A stretch of DNA of 64,000 nt, taken from JAEZHK01 sp964575255. Its GTDB lineage: Bacteria; Bacillota; Clostridia; Christensenellales; Aristaeellaceae. The notes below the pieces were generated by a model. The model searched no databases, was not told the DNA's origin, and saw only the letters and a list, made by a program, of their open reading frames with translations. Location of the stretch: NCBI GenBank assembly GCA_964575255.1, contig CAZNPZ010000009.1, positions 1-64,000 of the forward strand, in the 5' to 3' direction. Made by a program: the position numbers and the translations under genes. Below, one piece after another: positions 32,194 to 41,269 of the stretch. Position 1 is the stretch's first letter. Every line of letters begins with the position of its first letter.

Positions 32194-35001
32194 ATGGCGG
32201 GAAAATCGGGTTCCGGAAAAAAGAGCGGGTCAAAGGCGGCCGCGCCGCGCGGGGAAAAGCCCCGCGTGCCCGCGCAGTCGGCGCAGGTTCCGGAGGATAA
32301 AAGTTTCTTACGCGAGGTGCTCGGCGTACTCACGATGGGCGCGGGGCTGATGCTCGCGTATTTTCCGTTTTCAAAAGGCGAAACTGCGGCGGCGGTGACC
32401 CATGTGCTTCGCGGCCTCGCGGGGTCTATGTTTCTTCTGGTTCCGGCGCTCGTGATCTGGATCGGCGCGATCGTCACCTTCTCAAACCGCGAGCGCAGGG
32501 TGAAGCCAGGACGGCTGATCCTGACGTTCCTTATCCCCCTCTTCGTGATGACGATCTGGCACATCCGGTATTACGAGGTCATCTCCGCGCTGATGAACCA
32601 GAACTTTTTTCTGAACTTCCTAAGCTATTCCTATAATTATCAGAAAGCGGGCGCGGGCGCGCTGGGCGCGATCCTGACCTGGCCGATCCACCGCGTTTTG
32701 ATGAGCGAGAACATGTTCGGCTCGGTGATGCTGCTCGTGATTTTCACGGTGGCCGACCTGATCCTGCTCCGGAAAATCTCGCTTCGGCGGCTGGGCAGCA
32801 GGGTAAAAAGCTCCTACGACCAGTACGTGGATCACGCGCGCCAGCGCGCGGATGAAAAGCGCCTTGCCGCCGAGCAGCGTCAGCAGGCGATGGTGGTGCC
32901 GACGGTCGTCGCCGCCGCACCGGGCGCGGGCGCCGCGCCTCAGCCCTCCAAGAGCAAGCCCGCGAAGCCTGACCGCGCGGTGCGCGCAAAACTCCCCGAC
33001 AGCGACGACCTTGCGAACTGGGACATGCCGGCGACCCCGGCGCGGGGACCGCATAACGGGCGCGAAATGGTGATCGAGCGCATCCGGCCGGACGACCCGC
33101 TCCCCGGCGAACCGCGCGTAAAGCCCGCCCCACCGGAGGATGCCGAGCCGGACATCCCGCATTTCCTCGCGCGAAAACGCCCCTCGGGGCCAAGACCCGG
33201 CGCGCTCAACGTGAAGGAACCCAAACCGCTGTACCGGCCTGAGCCGGAGCCGCTCCCGCCGCAGCCGGACGGCCGCGAGGTGGCGGAAAAAGCGCCGCGC
33301 GAACGGCGCGGGCAGGCGGAGTTCATCGGCGGCGATTGGCAGGAGGTCAAACTGGGCGACGACGCGCTGACCGTCGGCGCAGCCCGTCCGGCATCGCAGC
33401 CGCCGTTGGAGGAGGCCCCCGAACCGCAGATCGAGGCCGAGCCGGAGCCGCCGTTCGAGCCGACCGTGACCCAGAAGAAGGAGAAGCGGCCGGTGATCAT
33501 CGCGACCTCGGTCAAAAAGCCCAAGAAGCCGGAGCCGCAACCTCCGCGCGCCGCCGACCCGGACGCCTACAATTACCCGCCGATTGACCTGCTCGCCGCC
33601 GCGCAGCCGTCCATTGTCAAAAACCGCGAGCAGTCGGACGACATCAAGGCGCGGAAGCTGGTCGAGACGCTTTCCTACTTCGGGATCGACGCGAAGCTGA
33701 TCGGCATCGCGCACGGCCCGACGGTCACCCGCTTTGAGCTCTCCCCCGCGCCGGGCATCAAGGTCAGCCGCATCACCGCGCTGGCCGACGACATCGCGCT
33801 GGGCCTCGCGGCCATCAGCGTGCGCATCGAAGCCCCGATCCCCGGAAAAGCCGCGGTGGGCGTCGAGGTACCCAACGATTCCATCGAAGTCGTGCCGCTT
33901 AGGGACGTGCTGGAATCGAGCGAGGCCAGAAAGCACCCGTCGCGCCTCGCGGTGGCGCTGGGACGCGACAACGCGGGCCGATACATCGTCTCCGACCTCG
34001 CGAAGATGCCCCACGTATTGATCGCGGGCGCGACCGGATCGGGCAAGTCCGTCTGCATCAACTGCATCGTGTGCTCGATCCTGTACCGCGCGACACCCGA
34101 TGAAGTCAAGCTGATCATGATCGACCCGAAGGTCGTCGAGCTGTCCAGCTATAACGGCATCCCCCACCTGCTGGTGCCGGTCGTGACCGACCCCAAGAAG
34201 GCGGCGAGCGCGCTGGACTGGGCAGTCGCCGAGATGAGCGGGCGGTACAAGAAGTTCGCGGAGCTGGGCGTCCGCGACATGAAGAGTTACAACCTGCACA
34301 GGCCCGACGACGAGCCGCCGATGCCGCAGATCGTCATCATCATCGACGAACTTGCCGACCTCATGATGGTCGCGCCCGGCGAGGTAGAGGACTCCATCTG
34401 CCGCCTTGCGCAGCTGGCCCGCGCGGCGGGCATCCACCTCGTCATCGCGACGCAGCGCCCGTCGGTCAACGTGATCACCGGCGTCATCAAGGCCAACATC
34501 CCCTCCCGCATCGCGTTCACCGTAGCTTCGCAGGTGGACAGCCGCACGATTCTGGACATGGGCGGCGCGGAGAAACTGCTGGGCCGGGGCGACATGCTGT
34601 TCGCGCCCGCGGGCACCAACAAGCCCGCGCGCGTGCAGGGCGCGTGGGTGTCGGACGACGAGGTCAACGACATCGTGTCCTACATCAAGGTGCGGCACGA
34701 GACGACCTATGATGCGGACGTCATCGAGCACCTCGCGAACGCCGCACTGTCCGACGCCGAGAAGGACGAAGCCCGCGAAGCCTATGACGACCTTCTGCCG
34801 CAGGCGGTCGAGATGGTGATCGAGGCGGGACAGGCCTCCACCAGCATGATCCAGCGGCGGCTTAGGGTCGGCTACGCCCGCGCGGGTCGGCTGATCGACG
34901 AAATGGAAAAGCGCGGCATCGTCGGCCCCGCCGACGGCGCAAAACCAAGGAACGTATTGATCTCGCGCGAACAGTTTAAACTGCTGTTCGGCGACGCGTG
35001 A
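32194..35001 (+). CDS. ftsK: DNA translocase FtsK/SpoIIIE
   Basis: A 935-residue ATP-driven DNA pump that moves chromosomal DNA at division or into the forespore. Four hydrophobic segments occupy about residues 45-200, then a Pro/charged linker (about 210-470), the alpha/beta motor with Walker A GATGSGKSVC and Walker B VIIIDELADLMM, the FtsK block (LARAAGIHLVIATQRPSVNVITG) and the C-terminal gamma winged helix (SMIQRRLRVGYARAGRLIDEM). ATG 32194 follows GGAGGG. The genes rimO, pgsA and cinA downstream are the usual Bacillota neighbours of spoIIIE, so this may equally be called spoIIIE. Confidence 0.94.
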   Translation: MAGKSGSGKKSGSKAAAPRGEKPRVPAQSAQVPEDKSFLREVLGVLTMGAGLMLAYFPFSKGETAAAVTHVLRGLAGSMFLLVPALVIWIGAIVTFSNRERRVKPGRLILTFLIPLFVMTIWHIRYYEVISALMNQNFFLNFLSYSYNYQKAGAGALGAILTWPIHRVLMSENMFGSVMLLVIFTVADLILLRKISLRRLGSRVKSSYDQYVDHARQRADEKRLAAEQRQQAMVVPTVVAAAPGAGAAPQPSKSKPAKPDRAVRAKLPDSDDLANWDMPATPARGPHNGREMVIERIRPDDPLPGEPRVKPAPPEDAEPDIPHFLARKRPSGPRPGALNVKEPKPLYRPEPEPLPPQPDGREVAEKAPRERRGQAEFIGGDWQEVKLGDDALTVGAARPASQPPLEEAPEPQIEAEPEPPFEPTVTQKKEKRPVIIATSVKKPKKPEPQPPRAADPDAYNYPPIDLLAAAQPSIVKNREQSDDIKARKLVETLSYFGIDAKLIGIAHGPTVTRFELSPAPGIKVSRITALADDIALGLAAISVRIEAPIPGKAAVGVEVPNDSIEVVPLRDVLESSEARKHPSRLAVALGRDNAGRYIVSDLAKMPHVLIAGATGSGKSVCINCIVCSILYRATPDEVKLIMIDPKVVELSSYNGIPHLLVPVVTDPKKAASALDWAVAEMSGRYKKFAELGVRDMKSYNLHRPDDEPPMPQIVIIIDELADLMMVAPGEVEDSICRLAQLARAAGIHLVIATQRPSVNVITGVIKANIPSRIAFTVASQVDSRTILDMGGAEKLLGRGDMLFAPAGTNKPARVQGAWVSDDEVNDIVSYIKVRHETTYDADVIEHLANAALSDAEKDEAREAYDDLLPQAVEMVIEAGQASTSMIQRRLRVGYARAGRLIDEMEKRGIVGPADGAKPRNVLISREQFKLLFGDA

Positions 35002-35008
35002 GGAGTTT

Positions 35009-36322
35009 ATGGAAAGAACGGTTGGTCTCGTATCGCTGGGCTGCTCGAAAAACCGGGTGGACAGCGAAGTCATGCTGGGCATCCTGACCCAAAACGGATA
35101 CAAGGTTGTCAATGACCCCGCGCAGGCGGACGTGATTCTGGTCAACACCTGCGGGTTCATCCAGTCCGCGAAGGAAGAGTCCATCGACGCGATCCTGGAC
35201 ATGGCGCGCTACAAAAAGGGCGGCAGGCTGAAAAAGCTGGTCGTCACAGGCTGCCTCTCGCAGCGCTACGGCCGCGAGATCCGGGATGACATGCCGGAGG
35301 TGGACGCGGTGCTGGGCGTCGCGGAATACCAGAACCTGCCGGAAATCCTGGAAGAAGCGTTTCGCGGCGAACGGCCGCTGCGCACCGGCGAGTGCGGGCG
35401 TTTTCTGGATGCGCCGAGGCTGCTCACAACGCCGCCCCATTCGGCGTACGTGAAAATCTCCGACGGCTGCGACAACCGCTGCGCCTACTGCGCGATCCCC
35501 TTGATCCGGGGCTCCTACCAGTCCCGCCCGGCGGATTCGATCCTGAACGAGTGCCGGACGCTCGCCGCAAACGGCGCGACGGAACTGACGCTGATCGCGC
35601 AGGATACCTCCCGCTACGGCACCGACCTCCCCGGCGCGCCCGACCTTTCGGGGCTATTGGAACAAATTCATGAAATCGACGGCGTCCGCTGGCTTCGGGC
35701 GCTCTACTGCTACCCGGACACCGTGAACGTGCGGCTCTTGGACACGATCGCCCGCCTGCCCAAGGTATGCAAGTACCTCGACCTGCCGCTCCAGCATATC
35801 AACGCAGAGCTTCTCAAAAGGATGAACCGGCGCGGTTCGCCGGAACTGATCCGGGGCTTGATCGAAGCCTGCCGCGCGCGCGGCATCCTCGTGCGCACCA
35901 CGTTCATCGTCGGCTTCCCCGGCGAGACCGAGGCGCAGTTTGAGGAGCTTCTTACCTTTGTGCGCTGGGCGCGCTTTGATCGGCTGGGCGCGTTTTCCTA
36001 CTCGCCGGAGGAGGGCACCGCCGCGGCGTACATGCCCGATCAGATCGAGGAAGAGGTCAAGAAGGACCGCCTCGACCGGCTGATGACGCTGCAGCAGGGC
36101 ATCTCAAAGGAATTGAACGAAGCGCGCGTCGGCGAGACAACGGAAGTCCTGATTGAGTCGTTTGAAAATGGACGCTATACCGGCCGTTCCAGGCTCGAAG
36201 CGCCGGAAGTGGACGGCGTGATCCGCGTCAAATCCCGCCGGACGCTGAAGCCGGGCGATTATGTGCATGTGAAAATCACCGGCGCGTCCGAATACGACCT
36301 CATCGGGGAGGAAGTTCCATGA
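35009..36322 (+). CDS. rimO: Ribosomal protein S12 methylthiotransferase RimO
   Basis: A 437-residue radical SAM enzyme that adds a methylthio group to an Asp of ribosomal protein S12. The N-terminal UPF0004 domain holds three cluster Cys (SLGCSKN, NTCGF, TGCLSQR); the radical SAM motif is CDNRCAYCAIP; the C-terminal TRAM domain spans roughly 375-437. The SLGCSKN start and CDNRCAYC form, plus length, point to RimO rather than MiaB. GAGGAG precedes the ATG; it starts 8 nt after ftsK and overlaps pgsA by 4 nt. Confidence 0.94.
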   Translation: MERTVGLVSLGCSKNRVDSEVMLGILTQNGYKVVNDPAQADVILVNTCGFIQSAKEESIDAILDMARYKKGGRLKKLVVTGCLSQRYGREIRDDMPEVDAVLGVAEYQNLPEILEEAFRGERPLRTGECGRFLDAPRLLTTPPHSAYVKISDGCDNRCAYCAIPLIRGSYQSRPADSILNECRTLAANGATELTLIAQDTSRYGTDLPGAPDLSGLLEQIHEIDGVRWLRALYCYPDTVNVRLLDTIARLPKVCKYLDLPLQHINAELLKRMNRRGSPELIRGLIEACRARGILVRTTFIVGFPGETEAQFEELLTFVRWARFDRLGAFSYSPEEGTAAAYMPDQIEEEVKKDRLDRLMTLQQGISKELNEARVGETTEVLIESFENGRYTGRSRLEAPEVDGVIRVKSRRTLKPGDYVHVKITGASEYDLIGEEVP

Positions 36323-36852
36323 ACCTTCCCAACCGGCTGACCATCCTGCGCATTCTCCTGATCCCGGCGTTTATTTGGCTGCTCACCGTCAAAACACCGC
36401 TCATGCAGGTGCTGGCGGCGCTCACGTTTGTGGTCGCCTCGCTGACCGACCTCATGGACGGCTGGTACGCGCGCAGGCACGGCCAGGTGACCGACTTCGG
36501 AAAACTGATGGATCCGATGGCGGACAAGCTCCTGGTCATGTCTGCGCTCGTCCTTTTGGTGGCGCAGGGGCGCGCGCCATGGCTGGCCGCGATGGTGATC
36601 CTGGCGCGCGAATTTGTGATCTCCGGCGTCCGGATGGTCGCGACCGCGAACGGCCGCGTAATCGCCGCCGACAGGCTGGGCAAGTACAAGACCGCGCTTC
36701 AAATGCTCGCGATCCCGATGCTGGTGCTCTCCCCCGCGCTGGGCGCGTGGTGCGCGCAGGGCGGCGAGCTGCTCTTGTGGGTCTCCGTGGCGCTCTCGGT
36801 GGCGTCGTGCGCGCAATACATCGCAAAAAACAAAGAGGTGTTCACCAAATGA
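36319..36852 (+). CDS. pgsA: CDP-diacylglycerol-glycerol-3-phosphate 3-phosphatidyltransferase
   Basis: A 177-residue membrane enzyme making phosphatidylglycerol phosphate from CDP-diacylglycerol. The CDP-alcohol phosphotransferase motif is intact: DLMDGWYARRHGQVTDFGKLMDPMADK has the spacing D-G-x2-A-R-x8-G-x3-D-x3-D. Four to five hydrophobic helices cover the chain. It overlaps both rimO (ATGA) and cinA (ATGA) by 4 nt, so the three are translationally coupled. Confidence 0.94.
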   Translation: MNLPNRLTILRILLIPAFIWLLTVKTPLMQVLAALTFVVASLTDLMDGWYARRHGQVTDFGKLMDPMADKLLVMSALVLLVAQGRAPWLAAMVILAREFVISGVRMVATANGRVIAADRLGKYKTALQMLAIPMLVLSPALGAWCAQGGELLLWVSVALSVASCAQYIAKNKEVFTK

Positions 36853-38093
36853 TCTGCGAAATCCTGTCGGTCGGAACGGAACTTCTCATGGGCCAGGTGG
36901 CCAATACCGACGCGCAGTACCTCTCGCGGAGGCTCTCGGAACTGGGCGTTCAGGTGTTCCGCCACGTAACGGTGGGCGACAACCCGTCGCGCGTCAAGGA
37001 GGCGCTCCAGACCGCGCTGTCCCGCAGCGACCTCGTCATCACCACCGGCGGCCTGGGTCCCACAGAGGACGACCTGACCAAGGAAATGGTCGCGGAGTAT
37101 TTCGATCTTGAAATGGAACTGCACCAGCCCAGCATGGACGCACTTTTGGATCGCATGCGGCGCATCCACCCGGACCGGGCGCTGACCCCCAACAATCTGA
37201 AGCAGGCCTATTTCCCGAAAGGCTCCATCGTCATGCCCAACCGCCGCGGCACCGCGCCCGGCTGCATCGTGGAGCAGAACGGCAAGGCAGTCGCCGTGCT
37301 GCCTGGGCCGCCGAGGGAATTAAAAGACATGTTCGAACAGCAGCTGGAGCCGTACCTTCTGAAGCGGCGGGAGATGAACCTCGTCTCCCGGTTTTACCGC
37401 GTGTTTGGCGTAGGCGAGTCCAACGTGGAAACGATTTTGATCGACCTGTTCCACAGCGAGAACCCGACGCTCGCACTGTACTGCGGCGCGGGCGAGGTGA
37501 CGGCCAGGCTCACCGCGTCCGGCGCGCCGGGCGAAGATCTGTCTCCCCTTCTTGACCCGGTGGAAGCCGAGATCAAGGCGCGGCTGGGTGACGCCATCTA
37601 CGCCGAGGGGCGCGATGAGACGATGGAGCGCGCGGTCGTCGGCATGCTGCTCGCCCGCGGGGAGACCCTCGCGCTCGCCGAAAGCTGCACCGGCGGCAGG
37701 CTGTCCGCGATGATCACCGACATCCCCGGCGCGTCGAAGGCGTTCGTTGAAGGCTTCGTCACCTATTCCAACGAGGCGAAACAGCGCGCGCTGGGTGTGA
37801 CGGAGGACGTTTTGAGCGCCCACGGCGCGGTCAGCGAGGAATGCGCCGTCCAGATGGCGGAGGGCGCGAAGAAGGCCTCCGGCGCGACATGGGCGCTGTC
37901 GGTCACCGGCATCGCGGGGCCGGACGGCGGCACCGAGGAAAAGCCGGTTGGAACGGTGTTCATCGGCCTCGCGGGGCCGCGCGGCGCGTTCGCAAGGCGC
38001 TTTCAGTTTGTCGGCGACCGCTCCTGGAACCGGACGCTCAGCTGCCAGAGCGCGCTCAACATGCTCCGGCTTGAATTGAAAAAAATAAACTGA
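36849..38093 (+). CDS. cinA: CinA family protein (nicotinamide-nucleotide amidase / ADP-ribose pyrophosphatase)
   Basis: A 414-residue two-domain protein. The N-terminal MoaB-like (COG1058) domain has SVGTELLMGQVANTDAQYLSRRL and TTGGLGPTEDDLTKE; the C-terminal CinA (COG1546) domain has LAESCTGGRLSAMITDIPGASKAF, YSNEAKQRALGV and SVTGIAGPDGGTEEKPVGTVFIGLA, the nicotinamide nucleotide deamidase core. It recycles NMN in NAD metabolism and, in some species, follows competence genes; here it takes its common place behind pgsA. It starts inside the pgsA stop. Confidence 0.93.
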   Translation: MICEILSVGTELLMGQVANTDAQYLSRRLSELGVQVFRHVTVGDNPSRVKEALQTALSRSDLVITTGGLGPTEDDLTKEMVAEYFDLEMELHQPSMDALLDRMRRIHPDRALTPNNLKQAYFPKGSIVMPNRRGTAPGCIVEQNGKAVAVLPGPPRELKDMFEQQLEPYLLKRREMNLVSRFYRVFGVGESNVETILIDLFHSENPTLALYCGAGEVTARLTASGAPGEDLSPLLDPVEAEIKARLGDAIYAEGRDETMERAVVGMLLARGETLALAESCTGGRLSAMITDIPGASKAFVEGFVTYSNEAKQRALGVTEDVLSAHGAVSEECAVQMAEGAKKASGATWALSVTGIAGPDGGTEEKPVGTVFIGLAGPRGAFARRFQFVGDRSWNRTLSCQSALNMLRLELKKIN

Positions 38094-38112
38094 TTTACGA
38101 AGGAGAACTTGC

Positions 38113-38844
38113 ATGCAGATTTTCGTATTCCGCGACGCGGAGGAAACCGCGGCCGCCGCTTCGATGGTGTTCGCCGCGCAGCTCTACCAGAAGCCGGACA
38201 GCGTATTGGGCCTTGCCACGGGTTCGACGCCCATCCCCACCTATCAGGCGCTGATCAGCCTTTCCCAGCGCGGCCTCGTAGACTTCTCACGCGCCCGAAC
38301 GTTCAACCTGGACGAGTACGTCGGCCTCGCGCCGGATCACCCGTGCGCGTACCGCCATTTCATGAACGAGCAGCTTTTTAACCACATCCCGATCCCCCCG
38401 GCCAACACCCACGTGCCGTCCGGCCTCGGCGACGCTCAAGAGAACGCGCGCGAGTACGACCGCCTGATCGAGGCGGCGGGCGGCATCGACCTGCAACTTC
38501 TGGGCATCGGCCTCAACGGGCACATCGGCTTCAACGAACCTGCGGACGACTACACCTGGGGCACCCATGTGGTGAAACTCACCGAGTCGACGCTCGCGGC
38601 CAACGCGCGCTGGTTTGAAGACCCGGCGCGGATGCCGAGAGAGGCGATTTCGCTGGGCATCGGCGGCATCATGGAGGCGAAGCGCGTGCTCCTGATCGCG
38701 ACCGGGGCGGACAAGGCGCAGGCGGTGGCGCGCGCGGCGCGGGGGCCGGTGTCTCCGGACAGCCCGGCGTCCATCCTGCGCTTTCACCCCAACGCGCAAT
38801 TGATGCTGGATCGGGAAGCCGCCGCGCTGTTGAGAAATCCGTAA
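38113..38844 (+). CDS. nagB: Glucosamine-6-phosphate deaminase
   Basis: A 243-residue enzyme converting glucosamine 6-phosphate to fructose 6-phosphate and ammonia. Family blocks are LATGSTPIPTYQALI (phosphate loop), TFNLDEYVGL (catalytic Asp), LLGIGLNGHIGFNEP (His/Glu relay) and ISLGIGGIMEAKRVLLIATGADKA. GAAGGAGA precedes the ATG, 19 nt after cinA. It would take in GlcNAc derived from muropeptides or host glycans, which fits the three GH3 hexosaminidases in this window; no nagA is seen here. Confidence 0.95.
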   Translation: MQIFVFRDAEETAAAASMVFAAQLYQKPDSVLGLATGSTPIPTYQALISLSQRGLVDFSRARTFNLDEYVGLAPDHPCAYRHFMNEQLFNHIPIPPANTHVPSGLGDAQENAREYDRLIEAAGGIDLQLLGIGLNGHIGFNEPADDYTWGTHVVKLTESTLAANARWFEDPARMPREAISLGIGGIMEAKRVLLIATGADKAQAVARAARGPVSPDSPASILRFHPNAQLMLDREAAALLRNP

Positions 38845-38861
38845 TCAAGATTTAATGTTCG

Positions 38862-38889
38862 GAAGGAGTTTTTTCGGTCCATATAGAAT
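38862..38889 (+). promoter_or_regulatory. Putative sigma-H-type promoter of hpf
   Basis: GAAGGAGTT (38862-38870), 12-nt gap, ATAGAAT (38883-38889) resembles the sigma-H pattern RnAGGAwWW ... RnnGAAT. B. subtilis hpf (yvyD) is also under sigma-H. A sigma-A TATACT overlaps at 38888-38893 without a good -35. Confidence 0.5.
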
Positions 38890-38923
38890 ATACTCTCCAT
38901 TACACCCGAAGGAGGCGGTGCCC

Positions 38924-38980
38924 ATGGGCGGTTCCTCTCCCCCCACCCCCATCCGAAAAGCAATAAAACGGGAGGTTTGA
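38924..38980 (+). CDS. Possible 18-residue leader peptide upstream of hpf
   Basis: ORF of 18 codons (MGGSSPPTPIRKAIKREV) with an excellent AAGGAGG site 8 nt upstream. It ends 3 nt before the hpf ATG, and the hpf ribosome site (GGGAGG) lies within its last codons, so ribosomes finishing the peptide could re-initiate at hpf. It includes three Pro codons in a short space, which can stall ribosomes. No similarity is recognised; it could be fortuitous. Confidence 0.45.
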   Translation: MGGSSPPTPIRKAIKREV

Positions 38981-38983
38981 GCC

Positions 38984-39523
38984 ATGCGCATTACGATAAC
39001 CGGAAGAAACCTGGAGATATCGGACGGATGGCGCGCCAAGATTGAAAAAAAGGTCGGCAAACTGGACAAGTACCTGCGCGACGATTCCGAGGTTCAGGTT
39101 CGCCTGACCCAGGAGCACGGAACCCGCAACACCGCGGAACTCACAATCCTTCTGGCCGGAACGATCCTTCGCGCCGAGGAGACCGGATCTGAAATGAACG
39201 CCTGCCTCGACAAGGTGATGGACAAGATCGTCCGCCAACTCCACCGCTACCGCACCCGGATCGAAAAGCGGCTGCGCACCGGCGCGTTCGAGGTGGAAGC
39301 GCCGGAATCTGCCGCCGAGCCGGTGGAGGAAGTCGAAACCCACAAGGTTGTTCGCGTCAAGCGGTTCAGTGTGAAGCCGGTCAGCGTCGAGGAAGCCATC
39401 ACCCAGATGGAGATGCTGGGCCACAGCTTCCATCTGTTCCTGAACGAGGATACCGACACCTACAGCGTCGTCTACCGCCGCGAGAACGGCGATTATGGTC
39501 TGCTGGAGCCGACCAACAAATAG
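38984..39523 (+). CDS. hpf: Ribosome hibernation promoting factor, long form
   Basis: A 179-residue protein that dimerises idle ribosomes into 100S particles in stationary phase. The N-terminal domain (about 1-100) has ITGRNLEISDGWRAKIEKKVGKLDKYL and the basic helices LHRYRTRIEKRL; the C-terminal dimerisation domain (about 120-179) reads VVRVKRFSVKPVSVEEAITQMEMLGHSFHLFLN, the hallmark of long HPF. GGGAGG precedes the ATG. A sigma-H-like promoter and a possible leader ORF lie upstream; a GC-rich dyad follows. Confidence 0.95.
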   Translation: MRITITGRNLEISDGWRAKIEKKVGKLDKYLRDDSEVQVRLTQEHGTRNTAELTILLAGTILRAEETGSEMNACLDKVMDKIVRQLHRYRTRIEKRLRTGAFEVEAPESAAEPVEEVETHKVVRVKRFSVKPVSVEEAITQMEMLGHSFHLFLNEDTDTYSVVYRRENGDYGLLEPTNK

Positions 39524-39533
39524 TTAAATACAC

Positions 39534-39567
39534 AACATCGCCCCCGTCATTTGGCGGGGGCGATGTT
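39534..39567. terminator. Dyad between converging hpf and galT
   Basis: AACATCGCCCCCG (39534-39546) pairs perfectly with CGGGGGCGATGTT (39555-39567), loop of eight. T-rich tracts on both sides are weak (ATACATT on plus, GTGTATTTAA on minus) but it is the only candidate terminator for the pair. Confidence 0.65.
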
Positions 39568-39580
39568 ATACATTCCGATT

Positions 39581-41116
39581 CTATTGCGCAGCGCGGAAGC
39601 CCAGCGGTTCCAGGAACCGGAGAAGCCCCGCCTGCCCCGCCGCGTCCGCTTTGTAGACCCCGGCGTCCGCGAGCACGCGCGCGCACTTGACGGAAAGACC
39701 CTGGCGGATCGCGGCCACCGCCTCGTCCGGCGAAAGCTTGGCGCCGCGCTCCGCAGCCATCTGTTGAACCCACTCGTAGTGCTTCACAAGCGGCGAATCC
39801 GCCTCCGGCGCGCGCTCCAGCGGATTTTCGCCGGTCAGGTACTTTTTCAGGCCGTCCAATTCCGAAAGAAGACGCCCCGGCAGGATGAAAAGACCCATCG
39901 TCTCGATCAGGCCGATGTTCTCTTTCTTGATGTGGTGGAGATCCGCGTGCGGGTGGAAGATGCCCAGCGGATGCTCCGCGCTGGTTCGGTTGTTGCGTAA
40001 AAGCAAACTTAGCACCCACTCGTCGCCAACCCGGCGAAGGATCGGCGTTATGGTATTGTGCGGCTGGTCGGTCTCGGCAAGAATGCCGCAATCCGGGTCG
40101 GAGTGACCGCGCCACGCGGAAAGAATCCTTTCGGCCAGGTCGATCAGCGGCGCGGATTCCCGGCCCGTCAGCCGGATGCAGGTCATCGGCCAGTCGACGA
40201 CGGCGGCGCGCACGCCATCGATGGGGCAGATGAGTTCCGTCCGCGCCTTCGCCCTGTCCATCGGGAAGGTGTACTGGCCGCCCTGGAAGTGGTCGTGGCT
40301 CAAAATCGAGCCGCCGACGATCGGAAGATCCGCGTTCGCGCCCAGAAAGTAATGCGGGAACTGGGACACGAACTCAAACAGGCGAATGAACGTCCCCCGC
40401 GAGATTGTCATCGGCGTATGTTTTTCCGACAACACGATGCAGTGCTCGTTGTAGTAGAGGTAGGGCGAGTATTGCAAATGCCACGGCTCGCCCGCGAGCG
40501 TCAGCGGGATCATGCGGTGGTTCTGGCGCGCGGGGAACCCGGCGCGGCCCGCGTAGCCGGGGTTTTCCACGCACAGCATACAGCGGGGGTAGCTCACCTT
40601 ATGCGCTTTGCGCTCGGCGGCGATGTCCCTGGGGTCCTTTTCCGGCTTGGACAGGTTGATTGTGATCTCCAGTTCGCCCGCCGGAGACGGCGCGAAAAAG
40701 CGTACGTTGCGCGCGATCTGGTCGACGCGGATGTAATCCGAGGCGCGGCATAGCTGGTAGAACCAGTTGGTGGCGGCGCGGGGGCCGGCCTCGCGGTATA
40801 ATGCGGAAAATTTTGTCCGTACCTCCCACGGGGACGGCGTGATCAGGCCGCACAGCCTCGTCTCAAACCGCTCCCGCGCGCCGGGCGTGTCTTCGATCAC
40901 GCCGCGCGAAGCGGCGATCCCGCTGAGCGCATTGACAAGCGGCGTGACGGTTTCAAAATGCGCCTCCGGCGCTTCGGCGTCCCGTTCGGGCGCGTCCATC
41001 TTCATGGCGTCAAGGAGCAGGTTGAACACATAGGGGCGATCGTACGAGGCGACAAGCCCCGCGTTTTCGGCGAAATTCAGGAGGCCCATCAGGACGCAAG
41101 TCGCGTTTCTTTCCAA
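39581..41116 (-). CDS. galT: UDP-glucose:hexose-1-phosphate uridylyltransferase, Bacillota (GalT2) type
   Basis: A protein of about 511 residues that swaps UMP between UDP-glucose and galactose 1-phosphate (or an N-acetylhexosamine 1-phosphate). It belongs to the long Firmicutes class: YVFNLLLDAM near the start, LCVENPGYAGR, MIPLTLAGEPWHLQYSPYLYYNEHCIVLSE, FVSQFPHYFLGANADLPIVGGSILSHDHFQGG and HNTITPILRR. The nucleophilic His is in SHDHFQGG, slightly different from HPH of class I. A TTG start at 41116 has GCGGGG upstream and restores a normal N-terminus; an ATG at 41089 gives 502 residues but lacks a ribosome site. With the NahK-like kinase (4-5 kb) it could form a lacto-N-biose-type route. 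Confidence 0.88.
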   Translation of the reverse strand: MERNATCVLMGLLNFAENAGLVASYDRPYVFNLLLDAMKMDAPERDAEAPEAHFETVTPLVNALSGIAASRGVIEDTPGARERFETRLCGLITPSPWEVRTKFSALYREAGPRAATNWFYQLCRASDYIRVDQIARNVRFFAPSPAGELEITINLSKPEKDPRDIAAERKAHKVSYPRCMLCVENPGYAGRAGFPARQNHRMIPLTLAGEPWHLQYSPYLYYNEHCIVLSEKHTPMTISRGTFIRLFEFVSQFPHYFLGANADLPIVGGSILSHDHFQGGQYTFPMDRAKARTELICPIDGVRAAVVDWPMTCIRLTGRESAPLIDLAERILSAWRGHSDPDCGILAETDQPHNTITPILRRVGDEWVLSLLLRNNRTSAEHPLGIFHPHADLHHIKKENIGLIETMGLFILPGRLLSELDGLKKYLTGENPLERAPEADSPLVKHYEWVQQMAAERGAKLSPDEAVAAIRQGLSVKCARVLADAGVYKADAAGQAGLLRFLEPLGFRAAQ

Positions 41117-41147
41117 AAAAATCCCCGCTTTCGGGTTGATGCAGTCG

Positions 41148-41176
41148 ATTTTACCACAGATCGCGCCTTGCCACAA
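41148..41176 (-). promoter_or_regulatory. Promoter of galT
   Basis: Minus strand: TTGTGG (41171-41176), 17-nt spacer, TAAAAT (41148-41153). Confidence 0.5.
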
Positions 41177-41269
41177 GCAAATTCACGGTGCATTCCGGCA
41201 ATACCTGCCGGATGAACGCGGTTCGCGGACGGGGCGCTGTGGTATAATGTTTCCAAACGAAAGGGGCGT

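Noticed and set aside
32620..35202. 860-codon minus-strand ORF opposite ftsK
   Set aside because: Antisense shadow; composition rich in Arg/His/Asp and no family motifs.
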